DNA of 64,000 nt from Methanocaldococcus infernus ME (GTDB lineage: Archaea > AGJL01 > Methanococci > Methanococcales > Methanocaldococcaceae). Location of the stretch: assembly GCF_000092305.1 (NCBI RefSeq), contig NC_014122.1, positions 248,001 to 312,000 on the forward strand, given 5' to 3'. This document shows, in pieces, positions 35,776 through 45,439 of this stretch. The number at the start of each line of letters is the position of its first letter. The first letter of the stretch is position 1. Position numbers and translations under genes: made by a program. The notes below the pieces were generated by a model. The model saw only the letters and a program-made list of their open reading frames with translations. It was not told the origin of the DNA and did no database searches.

Positions 35776-36603
35776 TCAATTTATTAATTCCTTTAATATT
35801 TTCAGCCCTTCATCAACAGTTAAAGGTACTTTATCTATTTTAAATCCTTCCTTCTTTAGAGTCAAAAATAGCTTTTGCAAATCTCCAATATCTAAATTTA
35901 GGCCCTCCAAATCTAAAGAAAATATTCCATCAACATCTCCATCATATACCAATTCTTTGTTTATTATACAACATCTATCAGCTAAATGTAATAAACTTAA
36001 ATCATGTGTCACTATAACTAAAGTTTTACCATCATTCTTAAGATTTCTAATAATGTTAACTAATTCTCTTCTACTTTTAGGATCTAAAAAAGATGTTGGC
36101 TCATCCATTAATATAACTTCAGGATTTAATGCCAACACACAGGCAAGGGAAACTTTCTTTTTCTCTCCACCACTTATATTATAAGGATGCTTATCTTTTA
36201 GATGATATATATTTAACTTTTTTAAAGTTTCTTCAGCTATCTTTATAGCCTCTTCTTTATCATAAATTTGAAGAAGGGAATATAAAACCTCATCAAAAAT
36301 TGTAGGGTTAAAAAGCATAATATCAGGATTTTGAAAAACAAAACCTACTGATTTTCTAAATTCCTTATTAAAGTTTGGATCATAGATTTTTCTCTCATCT
36401 ATTTTCATGTTTTTAAAATAAACTTCTCCCTTAGTTGGTAAAATAAGAGCATCAATAATTTTTAAGAGAGTAGTTTTCCCAGCACCATTGGGGCCTAAGA
36501 TTATTAAAACTTCATTTTTATAGATCTTAAGGTTTATATCTCTTAAAACTTCATGCTCTCCATAGCTATAATATACATTTTTTAATTCAAATAATGTTTT
36601 CAT
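35776..36603 (-). CDS. cbiO: CbiO/NikO-type nickel or cobalt transporter ATPase
   Basis: ATP-binding subunit of an energy-coupling-factor metal importer. Walker A GPNGAGKTTLLK, Q-loop VFQNPDIMLFNPTIFDEV, signature NISGGEKKKVSLA and Walker B EVILMDEPTSFLD. 275 residues. The start overlaps the cbiQ end by 16 nt. Nickel would serve F430 and hydrogenases, cobalt the MtrA corrinoid; the sequence does not tell which. Confidence 0.9.
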   Translation of the reverse strand: MKTLFELKNVYYSYGEHEVLRDINLKIYKNEVLIILGPNGAGKTTLLKIIDALILPTKGEVYFKNMKIDERKIYDPNFNKEFRKSVGFVFQNPDIMLFNPTIFDEVLYSLLQIYDKEEAIKIAEETLKKLNIYHLKDKHPYNISGGEKKKVSLACVLALNPEVILMDEPTSFLDPKSRRELVNIIRNLKNDGKTLVIVTHDLSLLHLADRCCIINKELVYDGDVDGIFSLDLEGLNLDIGDLQKLFLTLKKEGFKIDKVPLTVDEGLKILKELIN

Positions 36604-37402
36604 GTCCCCACCATAAAATAATTATAATTAATATAATTAGTAAGAAAAACAATATATCTATAAACTTAATTTTATAGTTGTATCTTGTGTAGATGGAAAA
36701 TAAAGAACCTCTTGACTGTATTGAATAGTAAAGTTCTTCTCCCATAAAATTAACTTTAATAAATGTAAAGCTGATTATCTTAGCTGCCTCTTTCCAACTT
36801 TCAAGTATTCCTAACTTTTTTATAGTTCTTGATTTTCTTGAGTGTAATATTTCTAAGGTTTGATTTAACAATAAAAATATGTATCTATATGTTAAATTAA
36901 ATAAGGTAATAATCTCATCTGGAATTTTAAACATCTTTAGGGAAGAGAGGACTATATTCCATGGTGTTGTTAAAGGGATAAGAATAGAGTAGGAGATACA
37001 GGTAGCTACTCTTAAAACAAAGGTTATAAAATACAAAAGTCCTTTATCAGTTATTGTCAAAAATAAGATTTTAATTATTGGTTCCCCAGGAATGAAAAAT
37101 ATGGTTGGTAAGGCTATAAGAGCTGCAAATATAGGAATAAAAATATAAATTCTAAATAAATAGTCTTTGATTGGAATTTTGGACACATATGCTAAGAGAA
37201 TTGCAAAAAAATTTAATATTATTAATATTTTTAAATCTTTAATTGTTAGGGTAAAAAATACTAACAGAAGTAGAGAGATAATCTTAATTCTTGGCTCTAT
37301 ACTTTGTAATAAGCCATTAGCTTTAGAATACTTTTCATAAAAAATAGCTTCATTGATATAGCTTATAATATGCTCAATGGTCTTCTCAAAAAATTTATTC
37401 AT
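36587..37402 (-). CDS. cbiQ: CbiQ/NikQ-type transmembrane coupling protein
   Basis: Membrane coupling subunit of the metal importer. About five helices and the two coupling motifs of the EcfT family: hydrophobic ARG-like SRKSRTIKKLGILESWKEAA and YYSIQSRGSL near the C-terminus. Start at the ATG at 37402, preceded by GGTGAGG. Followed by cbiO with overlap. Confidence 0.87.
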   Translation of the reverse strand: MNKFFEKTIEHIISYINEAIFYEKYSKANGLLQSIEPRIKIISLLLLVFFTLTIKDLKILIILNFFAILLAYVSKIPIKDYLFRIYIFIPIFAALIALPTIFFIPGEPIIKILFLTITDKGLLYFITFVLRVATCISYSILIPLTTPWNIVLSSLKMFKIPDEIITLFNLTYRYIFLLLNQTLEILHSRKSRTIKKLGILESWKEAAKIISFTFIKVNFMGEELYYSIQSRGSLFSIYTRYNYKIKFIDILFFLLIILIIIILWWGHENII

Positions 37403-37431
37403 AATCCTCACCAAAAAATAAAAAATAGAGT

Positions 37432-37779
37432 TTAACTACTGGAGGATTTTGGGTTTACAATTTTAACTAATAGATAGTAAGCTCCTAAACATAAGGCTAC
37501 TCCAACAATTGCAGATATAATATAACCAATTGAAGCATGTAATGGGTCATCCCATCCAGGAATATCATAGTCTGGAAGAGGGGCATATTGCCAAATATCT
37601 GCTAAGTGTAACATTCCAGCAACTTTATTAGCTCCTACTTTTTCAGCTAACTCATGAGGATCCCACTCTCCCCAAGCATCTCCATAATTCCAAACCAATA
37701 AGATACCAAGAGGACATAAAATAATCATAGCCACAATAATATAAACAAATTTTTTAACTATTGGATCATTCCAGTTCAT
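37432..37779 (-). CDS. PDGLE-type CbiN/NikN-like component
   Basis: Small two-helix protein with one helix at each end (VKKFVYIIVAMIILCPLGIL and [20 protein letters not shown]). The extracellular loop with PDYDIPGWDDPLHAS matches the PDGLE family that functions with CbiM in cobalt or nickel import. 115 residues. Follows cbiM by 22 nt. Confidence 0.83.
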   Translation of the reverse strand: MNWNDPIVKKFVYIIVAMIILCPLGILLVWNYGDAWGEWDPHELAEKVGANKVAGMLHLADIWQYAPLPDYDIPGWDDPLHASIGYIISAIVGVALCLGAYYLLVKIVNPKSSSS

Positions 37780-37801
37780 TATTCCACCTCATAAAAATAA
37801 T

Positions 37802-38452
37802 TTAGTTGGTGGAGCTTGTTGCATATAAATGAGAATAGCTTTTCTTAACATACCAAACCACTAACCCTGTAACAATTGCTGCCACTGGACCAGCCACTAA
37901 AATATGGGCTAAAGCCATAGCAGGAACTGAAACAGTAAATGGATATGGGCAGTATCCTGGCTCTATAAATGGTTGTAGTCCAAACTCAAATCCTGCTACA
38001 ATAGCAGCTGCTACTAAGCCAATATAAGCACCAATTCCAGCAGCTACTGGCTCACCAATCTTATCTTTTAAAGCTTTATAAACATAGTAACCAACAAAAG
38101 GTAGGACAACACCCATATTAAAACAATTAGCTCCAATACAAGTTATTCCCCCATCTCCAAAGAATATAGCTTGAATAACTAACACTATAGATATTGCTAT
38201 TGTAGCAATCCATGGATTGTCCATTAGTACAGCTATTAATGTACCTCCAACCATGTGACAAGTTGTACCATCTGGAACTGGAAGGTTGAACATCATAACT
38301 AAAAATGAAAAAGCTGTTAACACTCCCAATAATGGAAGTTTTCTTGGATCTAACTTCTTTAACTCCTTTATCCCCTTATACCAAAAAGGAATCATAATTA
38401 AATAAAAGAAAGCACAAGTTATTGGTCCTAAGTATCCATCAGGTATATGCAT
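37802..38452 (-). CDS. cbiM: CbiM/NikM-type metal-binding membrane component
   Basis: Substrate-capture subunit. The N-terminus MHIPDGYLGP supplies His2, which with the free amino group chelates Ni or Co in this family; the conserved GTTCHMVGGTLIAVLMDNPW follows at about residue 63. About six to seven helices in 216 residues. First gene of the operon, with AAGGTGGT before the ATG. Gene order cbiM, PDGLE, cbiQ, cbiO matches a recalled M. jannaschii cluster. Confidence 0.9.
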   Translation of the reverse strand: MHIPDGYLGPITCAFFYLIMIPFWYKGIKELKKLDPRKLPLLGVLTAFSFLVMMFNLPVPDGTTCHMVGGTLIAVLMDNPWIATIAISIVLVIQAIFFGDGGITCIGANCFNMGVVLPFVGYYVYKALKDKIGEPVAAGIGAYIGLVAAAIVAGFEFGLQPFIEPGYCPYPFTVSVPAMALAHILVAGPVAAIVTGLVVWYVKKSYSHLYATSSTN

Positions 38453-38526
38453 ACTACCACCTTAATAGTTTCTGACTATTTCATAATAATGTAGGGAATG
38501 GTAATATTATCATATAAACTAAAAAC

Positions 38527-38540
38527 GGTATATATATTTT
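38527..38540 (-). promoter_or_regulatory. Putative TATA box of the metal importer operon
   Basis: Minus strand reads AAAATATATATACC about 80 nt upstream of the cbiM ATG; a second candidate, TTTATATGAT, is nearer (38509-38518). The 205-nt spacer 38453-38657 holds these, the second copy of the 32-bp repeat and the leader of the UspA-like gene. A nickel-responsive operator might be expected but I could not identify one. Confidence 0.35.
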
Positions 38541-38597
38541 TTGATAAAACTATCTTTATTTTTATTAAAAACAATTTTATTAAAAAATAACAACTTT

Positions 38598-38629
38598 TAT
38601 AAGCCTTTACTTAAACATTTTAATAGAAA
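38598..38629 (+). repeat. 32-bp direct repeat, copy 2
   Basis: Identical to 35735-35766 and in the same orientation. It lies 28 nt before the UspA-like start codon and includes TTTATAAG with the flanking base, so it may double as that gene's promoter. The two copies enclose a 2.83-kb segment with the complete metal importer operon. Confidence 0.85.
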
Positions 38630-38657
38630 ACCTAAAAATCCTGGAGAGGTTAAAAGT

Positions 38658-39095
38658 ATGTACAAGAAAATTGTTGTCCCAACTGATGGTTCTGATGTGT
38701 CAATGAAAGCTTTAAAGCATGCAATATTTATAGCAAAGAATTTAGACTCTAAAATATATGGAGTGTATGTTGTTGATGTTTCCCCATTTATTGGCTTACC
38801 TATGGAAGGTAGTTGGGAGTTAATAACTAAGGTCTTAGAGGAAGAAGGAGAAGAGATATTAAATAAAGTAAAAGAGATGTGTGAAAAAGAAGGAGTAGAT
38901 GTTGAGGTTAAAATGTTAGAGGGAATTCCTCCTGAAGAGATAGTTAAATTTGCAGAAGAAAAAGAAGCTGATCTAATAGTTATGGGAACCACAGGAAAAA
39001 CAGGGTTGGAGAGGATATTATTAGGAAGTGTTGCTGAGAGAGTAATTAAAAATGCTCCCTGCCCTGTTTTAGTGGTTAAAAGACAAAGTCCTTAA
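38658..39095 (+). CDS. UspA-domain universal stress protein
   Basis: Single UspA domain of 145 residues. It begins [20 protein letters not shown] and carries the ATP-binding motif [20 protein letters not shown] followed by CPVLVVK. The start is the ATG at 38658, after GGAGAGG; a longer reading from 38541 would run through the repeat and is not family-like. Its end overlaps the lipid reductase gene by 20 nt. Role unknown beyond nucleotide binding. Confidence 0.9.
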   Translation: MYKKIVVPTDGSDVSMKALKHAIFIAKNLDSKIYGVYVVDVSPFIGLPMEGSWELITKVLEEEGEEILNKVKEMCEKEGVDVEVKMLEGIPPEEIVKFAEEKEADLIVMGTTGKTGLERILLGSVAERVIKNAPCPVLVVKRQSP

Positions 39096-40251
39096 AGTAC
39101 TTTAAGAGCTTAGGCCTCATTAAAATCTTTTTAGCAAACTTTTTTAAGTCTATGTCCTCTAACTTCTCTCCTATAACCTCTGCCAACTCCTCTATTTCAT
39201 CATCACTCAACTTCTCTAAAACCTTCCTATACTTTAGATGATTCATTAACATATTGTAATATTTCTCTTTCCATCTCTCCTCATAGGTTTTTAAAAATTC
39301 TTCACTCCAATCTTTATTTTTTATAGCTTCTCCAGCTACTTCCCCAGCTATTAAACCACAGTCCATAGCTAAGTAGATTCCTCCTCCTGTTAGTGGAGAA
39401 ATTTGCCCAGCAGCATCTCCAACCACTAATAAGCCATCAGTGTAAGTCTTTTCAATAGGTCCAGAAACTGGAGCCCCTCCAACTTTAAGCTCTATAGGAG
39501 TAGCATTTTTTAGCCTATCTCTAACTAATTCATTCTCTAAGAAGTCATAGAGATAGTTAATAGCTTTTTTCTTCTTATCTCTAACCCCCAAGCCTACATT
39601 AGCAGCATCTCCCTTAGGGAAGATCCAGGCATAGCCTCCTTTAGCTATCTCATTACCAAAGTAAAATTCTAACTTATTTTTATCTATAAGTTCAACATTA
39701 ACCATTTCAAACTCTGCACATGAGCAAACTTCTAAAGGCTTTTTTTTACTTTTCAGCCCAGCATATTCAGCTATGTTACTCTCAACACCATCAGCAGCTA
39801 TAACTATCTTACTTCTAACCTTGTAAATTTCTCCTAAGTATTCAATCTCAACTAACCACTCATCTCCATCTCTTTCCAACCCAACAACATTAGACTTTAC
39901 AGCAACCTTAGCTCCAGCATTAGCAGCTCTTATAGCTAAATATTTATCAAAAATTTTCCTCTCAACAACATAACCCTTAGCTTTATCAGATTCAACTAAA
40001 ATTTTTCTTCCTGAGGGTGTAAAGATGTAGCCACCATTAACCTCTGATCTAATAAAAGAGCTGTCTAACTCTATTCCTAAGTTTTCTAAGCCAGGAATGG
40101 CTTCAGCACACCTTACAGGCTCCCCAATTTCCTGGGACTTTTCAACTAAAAGAGTTTTAGCTCCTAACTTACTTGATGCATATGCTGAACAACTTCCCCC
40201 AGGACCAGCACCTACAACTATGATGTCATAACTTTCCTTAAGCTCTCTCAT
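39076..40251 (-). CDS. Digeranylgeranylglycerophospholipid reductase (geranylgeranyl reductase)
   Basis: FAD enzyme that saturates the isoprenoid chains of archaeal ether lipids. N-terminal dinucleotide site [20 protein letters not shown], then [14 protein letters not shown] and the second FAD motif [20 protein letters not shown]. 391 residues, normal. Its ATG overlaps the stop of a small ferredoxin gene (TAATG), so the likely electron donor is cotranslated. Confidence 0.9.
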   Translation of the reverse strand: MRELKESYDIIVVGAGPGGSCSAYASSKLGAKTLLVEKSQEIGEPVRCAEAIPGLENLGIELDSSFIRSEVNGGYIFTPSGRKILVESDKAKGYVVERKIFDKYLAIRAANAGAKVAVKSNVVGLERDGDEWLVEIEYLGEIYKVRSKIVIAADGVESNIAEYAGLKSKKKPLEVCSCAEFEMVNVELIDKNKLEFYFGNEIAKGGYAWIFPKGDAANVGLGVRDKKKKAINYLYDFLENELVRDRLKNATPIELKVGGAPVSGPIEKTYTDGLLVVGDAAGQISPLTGGGIYLAMDCGLIAGEVAGEAIKNKDWSEEFLKTYEERWKEKYYNMLMNHLKYRKVLEKLSDDEIEELAEVIGEKLEDIDLKKFAKKILMRPKLLKYFKDFVF

Positions 40252-40427
40252 TACTGTTTCACCTTTATAGCATCTAAAGGACAGACAACTTCACAGGCTT
40301 TACACTTCTTACACTTGTTTTCATTTGTGACAATAACCATATTCTCCATTAATTGCAAAACCATAGGCTCACAGACTCCTACACAGGCTCCACAGTAGCC
40401 ACATTTTTGATAGTTAATCTCTATCAT
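40251..40427 (-). CDS. Small 2[4Fe-4S] ferredoxin, 58 residues
   Basis: Found by translating the gap by hand. It begins [20 protein letters not shown] and has two CX2CX2CX3C clusters ([11 protein letters not shown]-type at residues 9-19 and [12 protein letters not shown] at 39-50), the classic two-cluster fold. GGTGGAGAAG precedes the ATG. Its TAA overlaps the ATG of the lipid reductase, strongly suggesting that it donates electrons to that enzyme. Confidence 0.9.
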   Translation of the reverse strand: MIEINYQKCGYCGACVGVCEPMVLQLMENMVIVTNENKCKKCKACEVVCPLDAIKVKQ

Positions 40428-40457
40428 TCTTCTCCACCTTAAAAATTAAAATAGGGT

Positions 40458-41186
40458 TTATCTAACCTTTAATACTTTATCATGATAAACAATAATTCCT
40501 TCATCAGTTATCTCAAATGGATGTCTCTTTAGTGAATGACTTGTCCCCCTCATCTTCCAAACTATTAAACTTCTCTTTAACTCTCCATCAACCTCATCCA
40601 AATCTAATCTTATAATTCCATCAACAGCATGCTCTACCCCTGGCCCTCCAAAGCCCCTCTCTCCAACAGAGATCTGGGAGGTGAAGACTGCAGTACATCC
40701 TAAACCTGAGATAACCCTCTTTAATAAAAATACTGTCTTCCTTGCCATCATTGGTTTGTGTAAATAAAGGGTAGTGACTGAATCTATCCCAACCCTCTTA
40801 GCTTTAATGTCATTTATGGCTCTCTTTAATACATCTATTAACTCTCTCTCATCATTTGGATCAACAACTAAGTATTTTTCTCTCTTAGCAGCACTCCCTA
40901 TACCATAGGTGAAAGCATCTACTATAGCAAACTTTCCTTCATCTTCAAATTTCTTAACATCCCATCCAAATTGCTTCATATTCTCTCTTATCTGTACTGG
41001 ATGCTCCTCTAATGCCACTAAAACAGCTGGTTCATCATAAAGTTCAACCCCTTTATATAAAAATTGCTGACAAAATATAGACTTCCCTGTCCCAGGACCT
41101 CCAGAGAGGAGAACCACATTCCTCTCAGGAATTCCTCCATGTAAGATTTCATCCATCCCTGGAATTCCAGTTTTGACTCTCTTCAT
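40458..41186 (-). CDS. KaiC-like RecA-fold ATPase (UPF0273 type)
   Basis: Single-domain member of the KaiC/RadA-like ATPase family (recalled as MJ1359). Starts [20 protein letters not shown], Walker [14 protein letters not shown], the acidic pair ALEEHP and Walker B-like [13 protein letters not shown]. 242 residues from the ATG at 41186, after GGTGAGTAAG; the longer reading overlaps the previous gene. Function unknown; such proteins are often signalling ATPases. Confidence 0.85.
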   Translation of the reverse strand: MKRVKTGIPGMDEILHGGIPERNVVLLSGGPGTGKSIFCQQFLYKGVELYDEPAVLVALEEHPVQIRENMKQFGWDVKKFEDEGKFAIVDAFTYGIGSAAKREKYLVVDPNDERELIDVLKRAINDIKAKRVGIDSVTTLYLHKPMMARKTVFLLKRVISGLGCTAVFTSQISVGERGFGGPGVEHAVDGIIRLDLDEVDGELKRSLIVWKMRGTSHSLKRHPFEITDEGIIVYHDKVLKVR

Positions 41187-41187
41187 C

Positions 41188-41487
41188 TTACTCACCTCTT
41201 TCCTCATATCTTAATGACTTTAACTCCATCCTCTTCTCTGGGATATCATCTAAGAACATTAAAGAGCCTTCCACTTCAATGGCACAGATCTTAGCAGGGT
41301 CAATAATTGAGAAATACTTTTTCTCCATGTTCCAAACAAATATTGGATCCCTCTTACCAGTCCATAGATATTTAAGTAAGAGGTTTTTTAAATTAACAAC
41401 TGCATCAAAGTCAAACTCTCCCTCAAAGCTGTTCCCTTCAAAGTGTATTCTTACAAATAACTTATCTACCTTTTTCCTCCTAACCAT
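41188..41487 (-). CDS. Hypothetical protein, 99 residues, partner of the KaiC-like gene
   Basis: Family not recognised. A basic N-terminus ([18 protein letters not shown]) is followed by a beta-rich body, [15 protein letters not shown] and [20 protein letters not shown]. No membrane segment or metal motif. It ends one nt before the ATG of the KaiC-like gene, so the two are coupled. GatD precedes it by 18 nt. Confidence 0.65.
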   Translation of the reverse strand: MVRRKKVDKLFVRIHFEGNSFEGEFDFDAVVNLKNLLLKYLWTGKRDPIFVWNMEKKYFSIIDPAKICAIEVEGSLMFLDDIPEKRMELKSLRYEERGE

Positions 41488-41505
41488 AATTACACCTAAA
41501 AATTT

Positions 41506-42753
41506 TTAGTAAGTGTCAAACCTACTTCTATAGCTAATCTCTCCAACTAAATTTTTACCCATTAATTCCTTAACCTCTTCAGATTTATAGTTTCCTAAGA
41601 GATACATAAGTTTAACATAAGCTACTTCTGGAAGCATGTCTTCACAGCCAATAACCCCTAAAGCTTTCAATTTCCTTCCATTGGAATAGACATTCATATT
41701 TACTCTTCCATTTATTGTTTGAGTGGTCATACAAACAATAACATTATTATCTATGGCATACTTAATATTATTAAAGATATATTCAGGAGCATGCCCTAAG
41801 CCAGTTCCCTCTAAAACAATTCCCTTATAACCCTTATCAACATAGTAATTTATTATCTCTCCATCCATTCCAGGGAAAACCTTTATTAGAGCTACTTTTT
41901 CCTCTAAGTTAGTATTTATCTCTATTTCTCCTCTCTTCTCAGAACTCTCAACCTCTTCTAAATACTCTATTCTCCTTTCCAAAGGATAGATCTTAGCTAT
42001 TGGTAGAGAGTTTATAGATTTAAATGCATCTCTTCTTGAGCTATGGCTTTTCCTAACTCTAACCCCACTATGCAAGTAGCAAAAAGTATCTGAGCTTTCC
42101 CCATGCATCACTACATAAACTCCTCTAATCCTTTCTCTTGCAGCTAAAACTGAACTTAATAGGTTTAAATAAGCATCTGAGGATGGCCTATCACTACTTC
42201 TTTGAGCCCCAACTAAGATAATTGGAACATCTCCTTTAACCATAAAAGAGAGAGCTGCAGCTGTGTAGCTTAAAGTATCTGTCCCATGGGCTATAACTAT
42301 TCCCTTAGCCCCTTCTTTAACCTCTTCTTCAATAGCCTTAGCTATCTCAGCCCAATAGCTTGGCTTCATATTTTCGCTTAATATGTTCATTACAGCCCTT
42401 CCTTTAATCTTAGCTATCTCCAACAGTTCAGGAACAGCTCTTATAAGATCTTCAGCTGTAAATGAAGGATGAACAGCTCCAGTTTCATAGTCAACCTTAG
42501 AGGCTACAGTCCCTCCAGTTGATAAAATAGAGATAAGCTCTTCCTCTTCACTCTCTATACTTATTGGTGGAATTTCATATTTAACTTCTCTTCTCTTTAA
42601 TATTTCAACATCTAAAATTTTCTCTTTCAAAATTCCAATATTGTAGCCATTTCTCATTTTTATGGTTACAATATTGTTATCTACTGATGGTAAGATAAGC
42701 CCTTCAAATTCTCCATCTTTAGTTTTAATCCTTACATAGCTACCAACATCCAA
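41506..42753 (-). CDS. gatD: Glutamyl-tRNA(Gln) amidotransferase subunit D
   Basis: Asparaginase-type subunit of archaeal GatDE, which frees ammonia from glutamine to make Gln-tRNA(Gln). N-terminal beta-barrel domain ([17 protein letters not shown]), then asparaginase motifs [19 protein letters not shown] and [20 protein letters not shown]. The start is probably TTG at 42753, six nt after GGTG; the GTG at 42762 belongs to the Shine-Dalgarno. GatE is not in the window. Note that the Glu tRNA it helps process could be the gene at 31466 only for Glu; no tRNA-Gln is seen. Confidence 0.93.
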   Translation of the reverse strand: MDVGSYVRIKTKDGEFEGLILPSVDNNIVTIKMRNGYNIGILKEKILDVEILKRREVKYEIPPISIESEEEELISILSTGGTVASKVDYETGAVHPSFTAEDLIRAVPELLEIAKIKGRAVMNILSENMKPSYWAEIAKAIEEEVKEGAKGIVIAHGTDTLSYTAAALSFMVKGDVPIILVGAQRSSDRPSSDAYLNLLSSVLAARERIRGVYVVMHGESSDTFCYLHSGVRVRKSHSSRRDAFKSINSLPIAKIYPLERRIEYLEEVESSEKRGEIEINTNLEEKVALIKVFPGMDGEIINYYVDKGYKGIVLEGTGLGHAPEYIFNNIKYAIDNNVIVCMTTQTINGRVNMNVYSNGRKLKALGVIGCEDMLPEVAYVKLMYLLGNYKSEEVKELMGKNLVGEISYRSRFDTY

Positions 42754-42868
42754 ACTTTTCACCTTAAAATTTTATATTATTAAACAATGTAATTACTAAA
42801 AATAATAAAATTTTTTTTATTATAATTAAGTTATAAAAAACTTTAAAATTATCTTAAGGTAGATAAAA

Positions 42869-44395
42869 ATGGGTATCCTTGATAAGTTAAGAAAAGAACC
42901 TGATAAGAAAAAAGAGAAAATTTTAAAAAAAGATAGTGAGTCTGAGATTTTAGATAAATATAGTGTAAAAGTTGATGAAATTGAGTGTGAAGTATTTATA
43001 GTTAGGGAAGGAGGATTTACTTACTATAGAATTCCTGATGTAGATAAAATATATGAGTCTCTCAAAGAGTTGGAAAAGGGTAACTATTTTAACCTTATAA
43101 AAACCCAAATTACAGATCTTGGATTAGTAACTTATGAGCAAATTAGGGACTATATCCTAAACTTTTCTTTGAGATATGATATAAATATTCCAAATATTGA
43201 TGAATTAGCCAAATTTTACTATTTATTGATAGGAAGGCTTGGACTATTAGAGATTCCTCTGAATGATCCTAACTTAGAGGAAGTTATGGTTAATGGTTAT
43301 AATCATCCTGTCTTTGTTTTTCATAGGAAACATCAGATGTGTGAAACCAACATAGTGTTAGATAGAAATGAAGTAGATAGAATTATAGAGAGTATAGCCT
43401 CTTTAGTCAATAGAACTATAGATTCAAGGGTTCCTATGTTAGATGCCTTCCTACCAGATGGTAGTAGGGTTAATGCCACAACCTCAGACATTTGTATGAA
43501 TGGAGCAACAATAACTATAAGAAAGTTCTCAAGAGAGCCTTTAACTGTTATAGACTTAATAAACTTTGGAACCTTAGATGTAGATACAGCTGCCTTCCTC
43601 TGGCAGGCTGTTGAAGGTTATTTTGGAGCTAAGCCAGCTAACTCATTGATTGTTGGAGGAACAGGTTCAGGAAAAACTACATTATTAAATGTTCTCTCTT
43701 TATTTTCTATGTATAATGAAAGAATTATTACTATTGAAGATACTCCAGAATTACAGATCCCACATAGGCATGTTATTAGGTTAATAACAAGGCCAGCAAG
43801 GCCTGGGATGCCAGAGTATGAAGTAACTATGGATGATCTTGTAAAAAATGCTCTTAGAATGAGGCCTGACAGAATATTTGTTGGAGAGGTTAGAGGAAAG
43901 GAAGCTTATTCCCTATTGGTGGCTATGAATACAGGACATGATGGATGCTCAGGAACATTACATGCCAATAGTGCAGATGAGGCAATATTAAGACTTCTAA
44001 GTCCTCCTATGAATGTTCCTCCTATTATGTTGAATTCTCTAAACTTCATTATAAACATCCAAAGAATTAGGAGAGGAGGGAAAACCCTTAGAAGAATATT
44101 AGGGATTATAGAAGTGTTACCAAGTGGAGGAGAAACTGAAATAGCAAAGACAACACTCTATGAATACAGTGCTACCAAAGACGGGCTGGAGAGGAAAGGA
44201 GTTTGTATGTGGGAAGAAGAGGTTTGTGAAATTGCTGGAATTTCAAGAGAAGAGCTTTTTAGAGACAGAAATATGAGAAAAAGACTTTTAACTTACTTAT
44301 ATAAAAATAATATTAGAAAGTTGGAGGATGTTGCAAAGTATATAAGAGAATTTCAGATAAATCCTGAGAATGCTCTTAAAAAACTTACAAGCTGA
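42869..44395 (+). CDS. GspE/TadA-type secretion ATPase
   Basis: Motor ATPase of a type IV pilus or related archaeal filament. 508 residues: an N-terminal domain, then the catalytic core with DPNLEEVMVNGYNHPVFV, Walker A LIVGGTGSGKTTLLN, the Asp box TIEDTPELQIPHRH and Walker B RPDRIFVGEVRG with the His box GTLHANSADEAILRL. Not FlaI by gene context: no archaellin or fla genes are next to it. Followed by two TadB/TadC-like membrane proteins 5 nt and 1 nt apart; this resembles the Epd pilus set of methanococci. Confidence 0.88.
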   Translation: MGILDKLRKEPDKKKEKILKKDSESEILDKYSVKVDEIECEVFIVREGGFTYYRIPDVDKIYESLKELEKGNYFNLIKTQITDLGLVTYEQIRDYILNFSLRYDINIPNIDELAKFYYLLIGRLGLLEIPLNDPNLEEVMVNGYNHPVFVFHRKHQMCETNIVLDRNEVDRIIESIASLVNRTIDSRVPMLDAFLPDGSRVNATTSDICMNGATITIRKFSREPLTVIDLINFGTLDVDTAAFLWQAVEGYFGAKPANSLIVGGTGSGKTTLLNVLSLFSMYNERIITIEDTPELQIPHRHVIRLITRPARPGMPEYEVTMDDLVKNALRMRPDRIFVGEVRGKEAYSLLVAMNTGHDGCSGTLHANSADEAILRLLSPPMNVPPIMLNSLNFIINIQRIRRGGKTLRRILGIIEVLPSGGETEIAKTTLYEYSATKDGLERKGVCMWEEEVCEIAGISREELFRDRNMRKRLLTYLYKNNIRKLEDVAKYIREFQINPENALKKLTS

Positions 44396-44400
44396 TTTTT

Positions 44401-45438
44401 ATGAAAAAAAATAAAAATAAAGTAGATAAAAAAAACTTTATTAAAGAGCTGAAAAAAAAGATTGATATATTTTTAGTTTATTTAGGTTTAAAAGTGCCTG
44501 ACAGAGAGTTATTAAAAGAGTTAAAAAAAGAGAAAGAAGAAGAAAAATTTGAAATTGATGAAGACTTACTTTTAACTACTGAAGAAAGTATTGGTATAGA
44601 AAAATATGAAGACTTATTAATTCATGAGCCTGAAGATTTATTAGGAAAGGCTGCAGCTTCAATATCTTCAGCACTTAAAAGAAGGAAGTTGATAACTAAG
44701 TATGATTTAATAATCTTAGGATATAAGGATGAAATTGCCTATTTCAAAAAAGTTTTAATGTATGTTATATCAATATTCTTAATATTTGTATTTTTGGGAA
44801 TTCTTGATAATAATATTATAGATGGGTTTTTTAAAGGGTTAATATTTAGTGTTATTCTCTTAGCCATCTCACCATTTTACCCAAGATTAAAATTAATAAT
44901 TTTCAAAGGAGAAATAAAATTACAGATATTATTAGGATTACTTTATATGACATCTCTATTAAAAGCTGGAGCCTCTCTACCAGAAATACTAACAGGGTTA
45001 GCCAGAAGTAGAGAGTATGGAGTTTTGTCTTATGAAGCAGCTTTAATTATTAGAGATATAAATTCAGGAATGACATTTGAAGATGCTTTAAGGAGAGCCA
45101 TAATAAGAACAACTATTCCATTGTTAAGGAAAGTCTTTGACCAAATGATTATTGGTTATAACAAAGGAAATTTATCTCTCTTATTAGAAAAATTGTATGA
45201 AGAGATTGTTAGAGAGTCTTTATCAAAGTTAGATACTTCAAAGTTTATGATCCAGAATCTTGGAAACTTAGCCTTTGGGGTGGGTTTAATAATGCCATTT
45301 AGTGGGCTTATTATGTCTGCTATGATTTCCAACCAAGGTTTTAGTGGGATATTAAATGCTGTTAATTTCTTAATGCTAAACTTAGGACCAATCTTAGCTA
45401 TCATATTTGGAGTATTTGTAAAAATGAAGGTGGAATAA
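44401..45438 (+). CDS. TadB/GspF-like pilus assembly membrane protein
   Basis: 345 residues with a long lysine- and glutamate-rich cytoplasmic N-terminus (about 115 residues), then membrane helices and the GspF-type core: LLKAGASLPEILTGLARSRE, INSGMTFEDALRRAIIRTT and three C-terminal helices. Forms the inner-membrane platform on which the ATPase acts. Five nt after the ATPase gene. Confidence 0.8.
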   Translation: MKKNKNKVDKKNFIKELKKKIDIFLVYLGLKVPDRELLKELKKEKEEEKFEIDEDLLLTTEESIGIEKYEDLLIHEPEDLLGKAAASISSALKRRKLITKYDLIILGYKDEIAYFKKVLMYVISIFLIFVFLGILDNNIIDGFFKGLIFSVILLAISPFYPRLKLIIFKGEIKLQILLGLLYMTSLLKAGASLPEILTGLARSREYGVLSYEAALIIRDINSGMTFEDALRRAIIRTTIPLLRKVFDQMIIGYNKGNLSLLLEKLYEEIVRESLSKLDTSKFMIQNLGNLAFGVGLIMPFSGLIMSAMISNQGFSGILNAVNFLMLNLGPILAIIFGVFVKMKVE

Positions 45439-45439
45439 A

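Noticed and set aside
35699-36184. 161-residue plus-strand frame opposite the cbiO-type gene
   Set aside because: Antisense to conserved ABC motifs. Its first residues share a peptide with a frame near 38600 only because of the 32-bp repeat.
38541-38657. N-terminal extension of the UspA-like protein
   Set aside because: It runs through the repeat and promoter; the UspA domain begins exactly at the ATG at 38658 after a GGAGAGG sequence.
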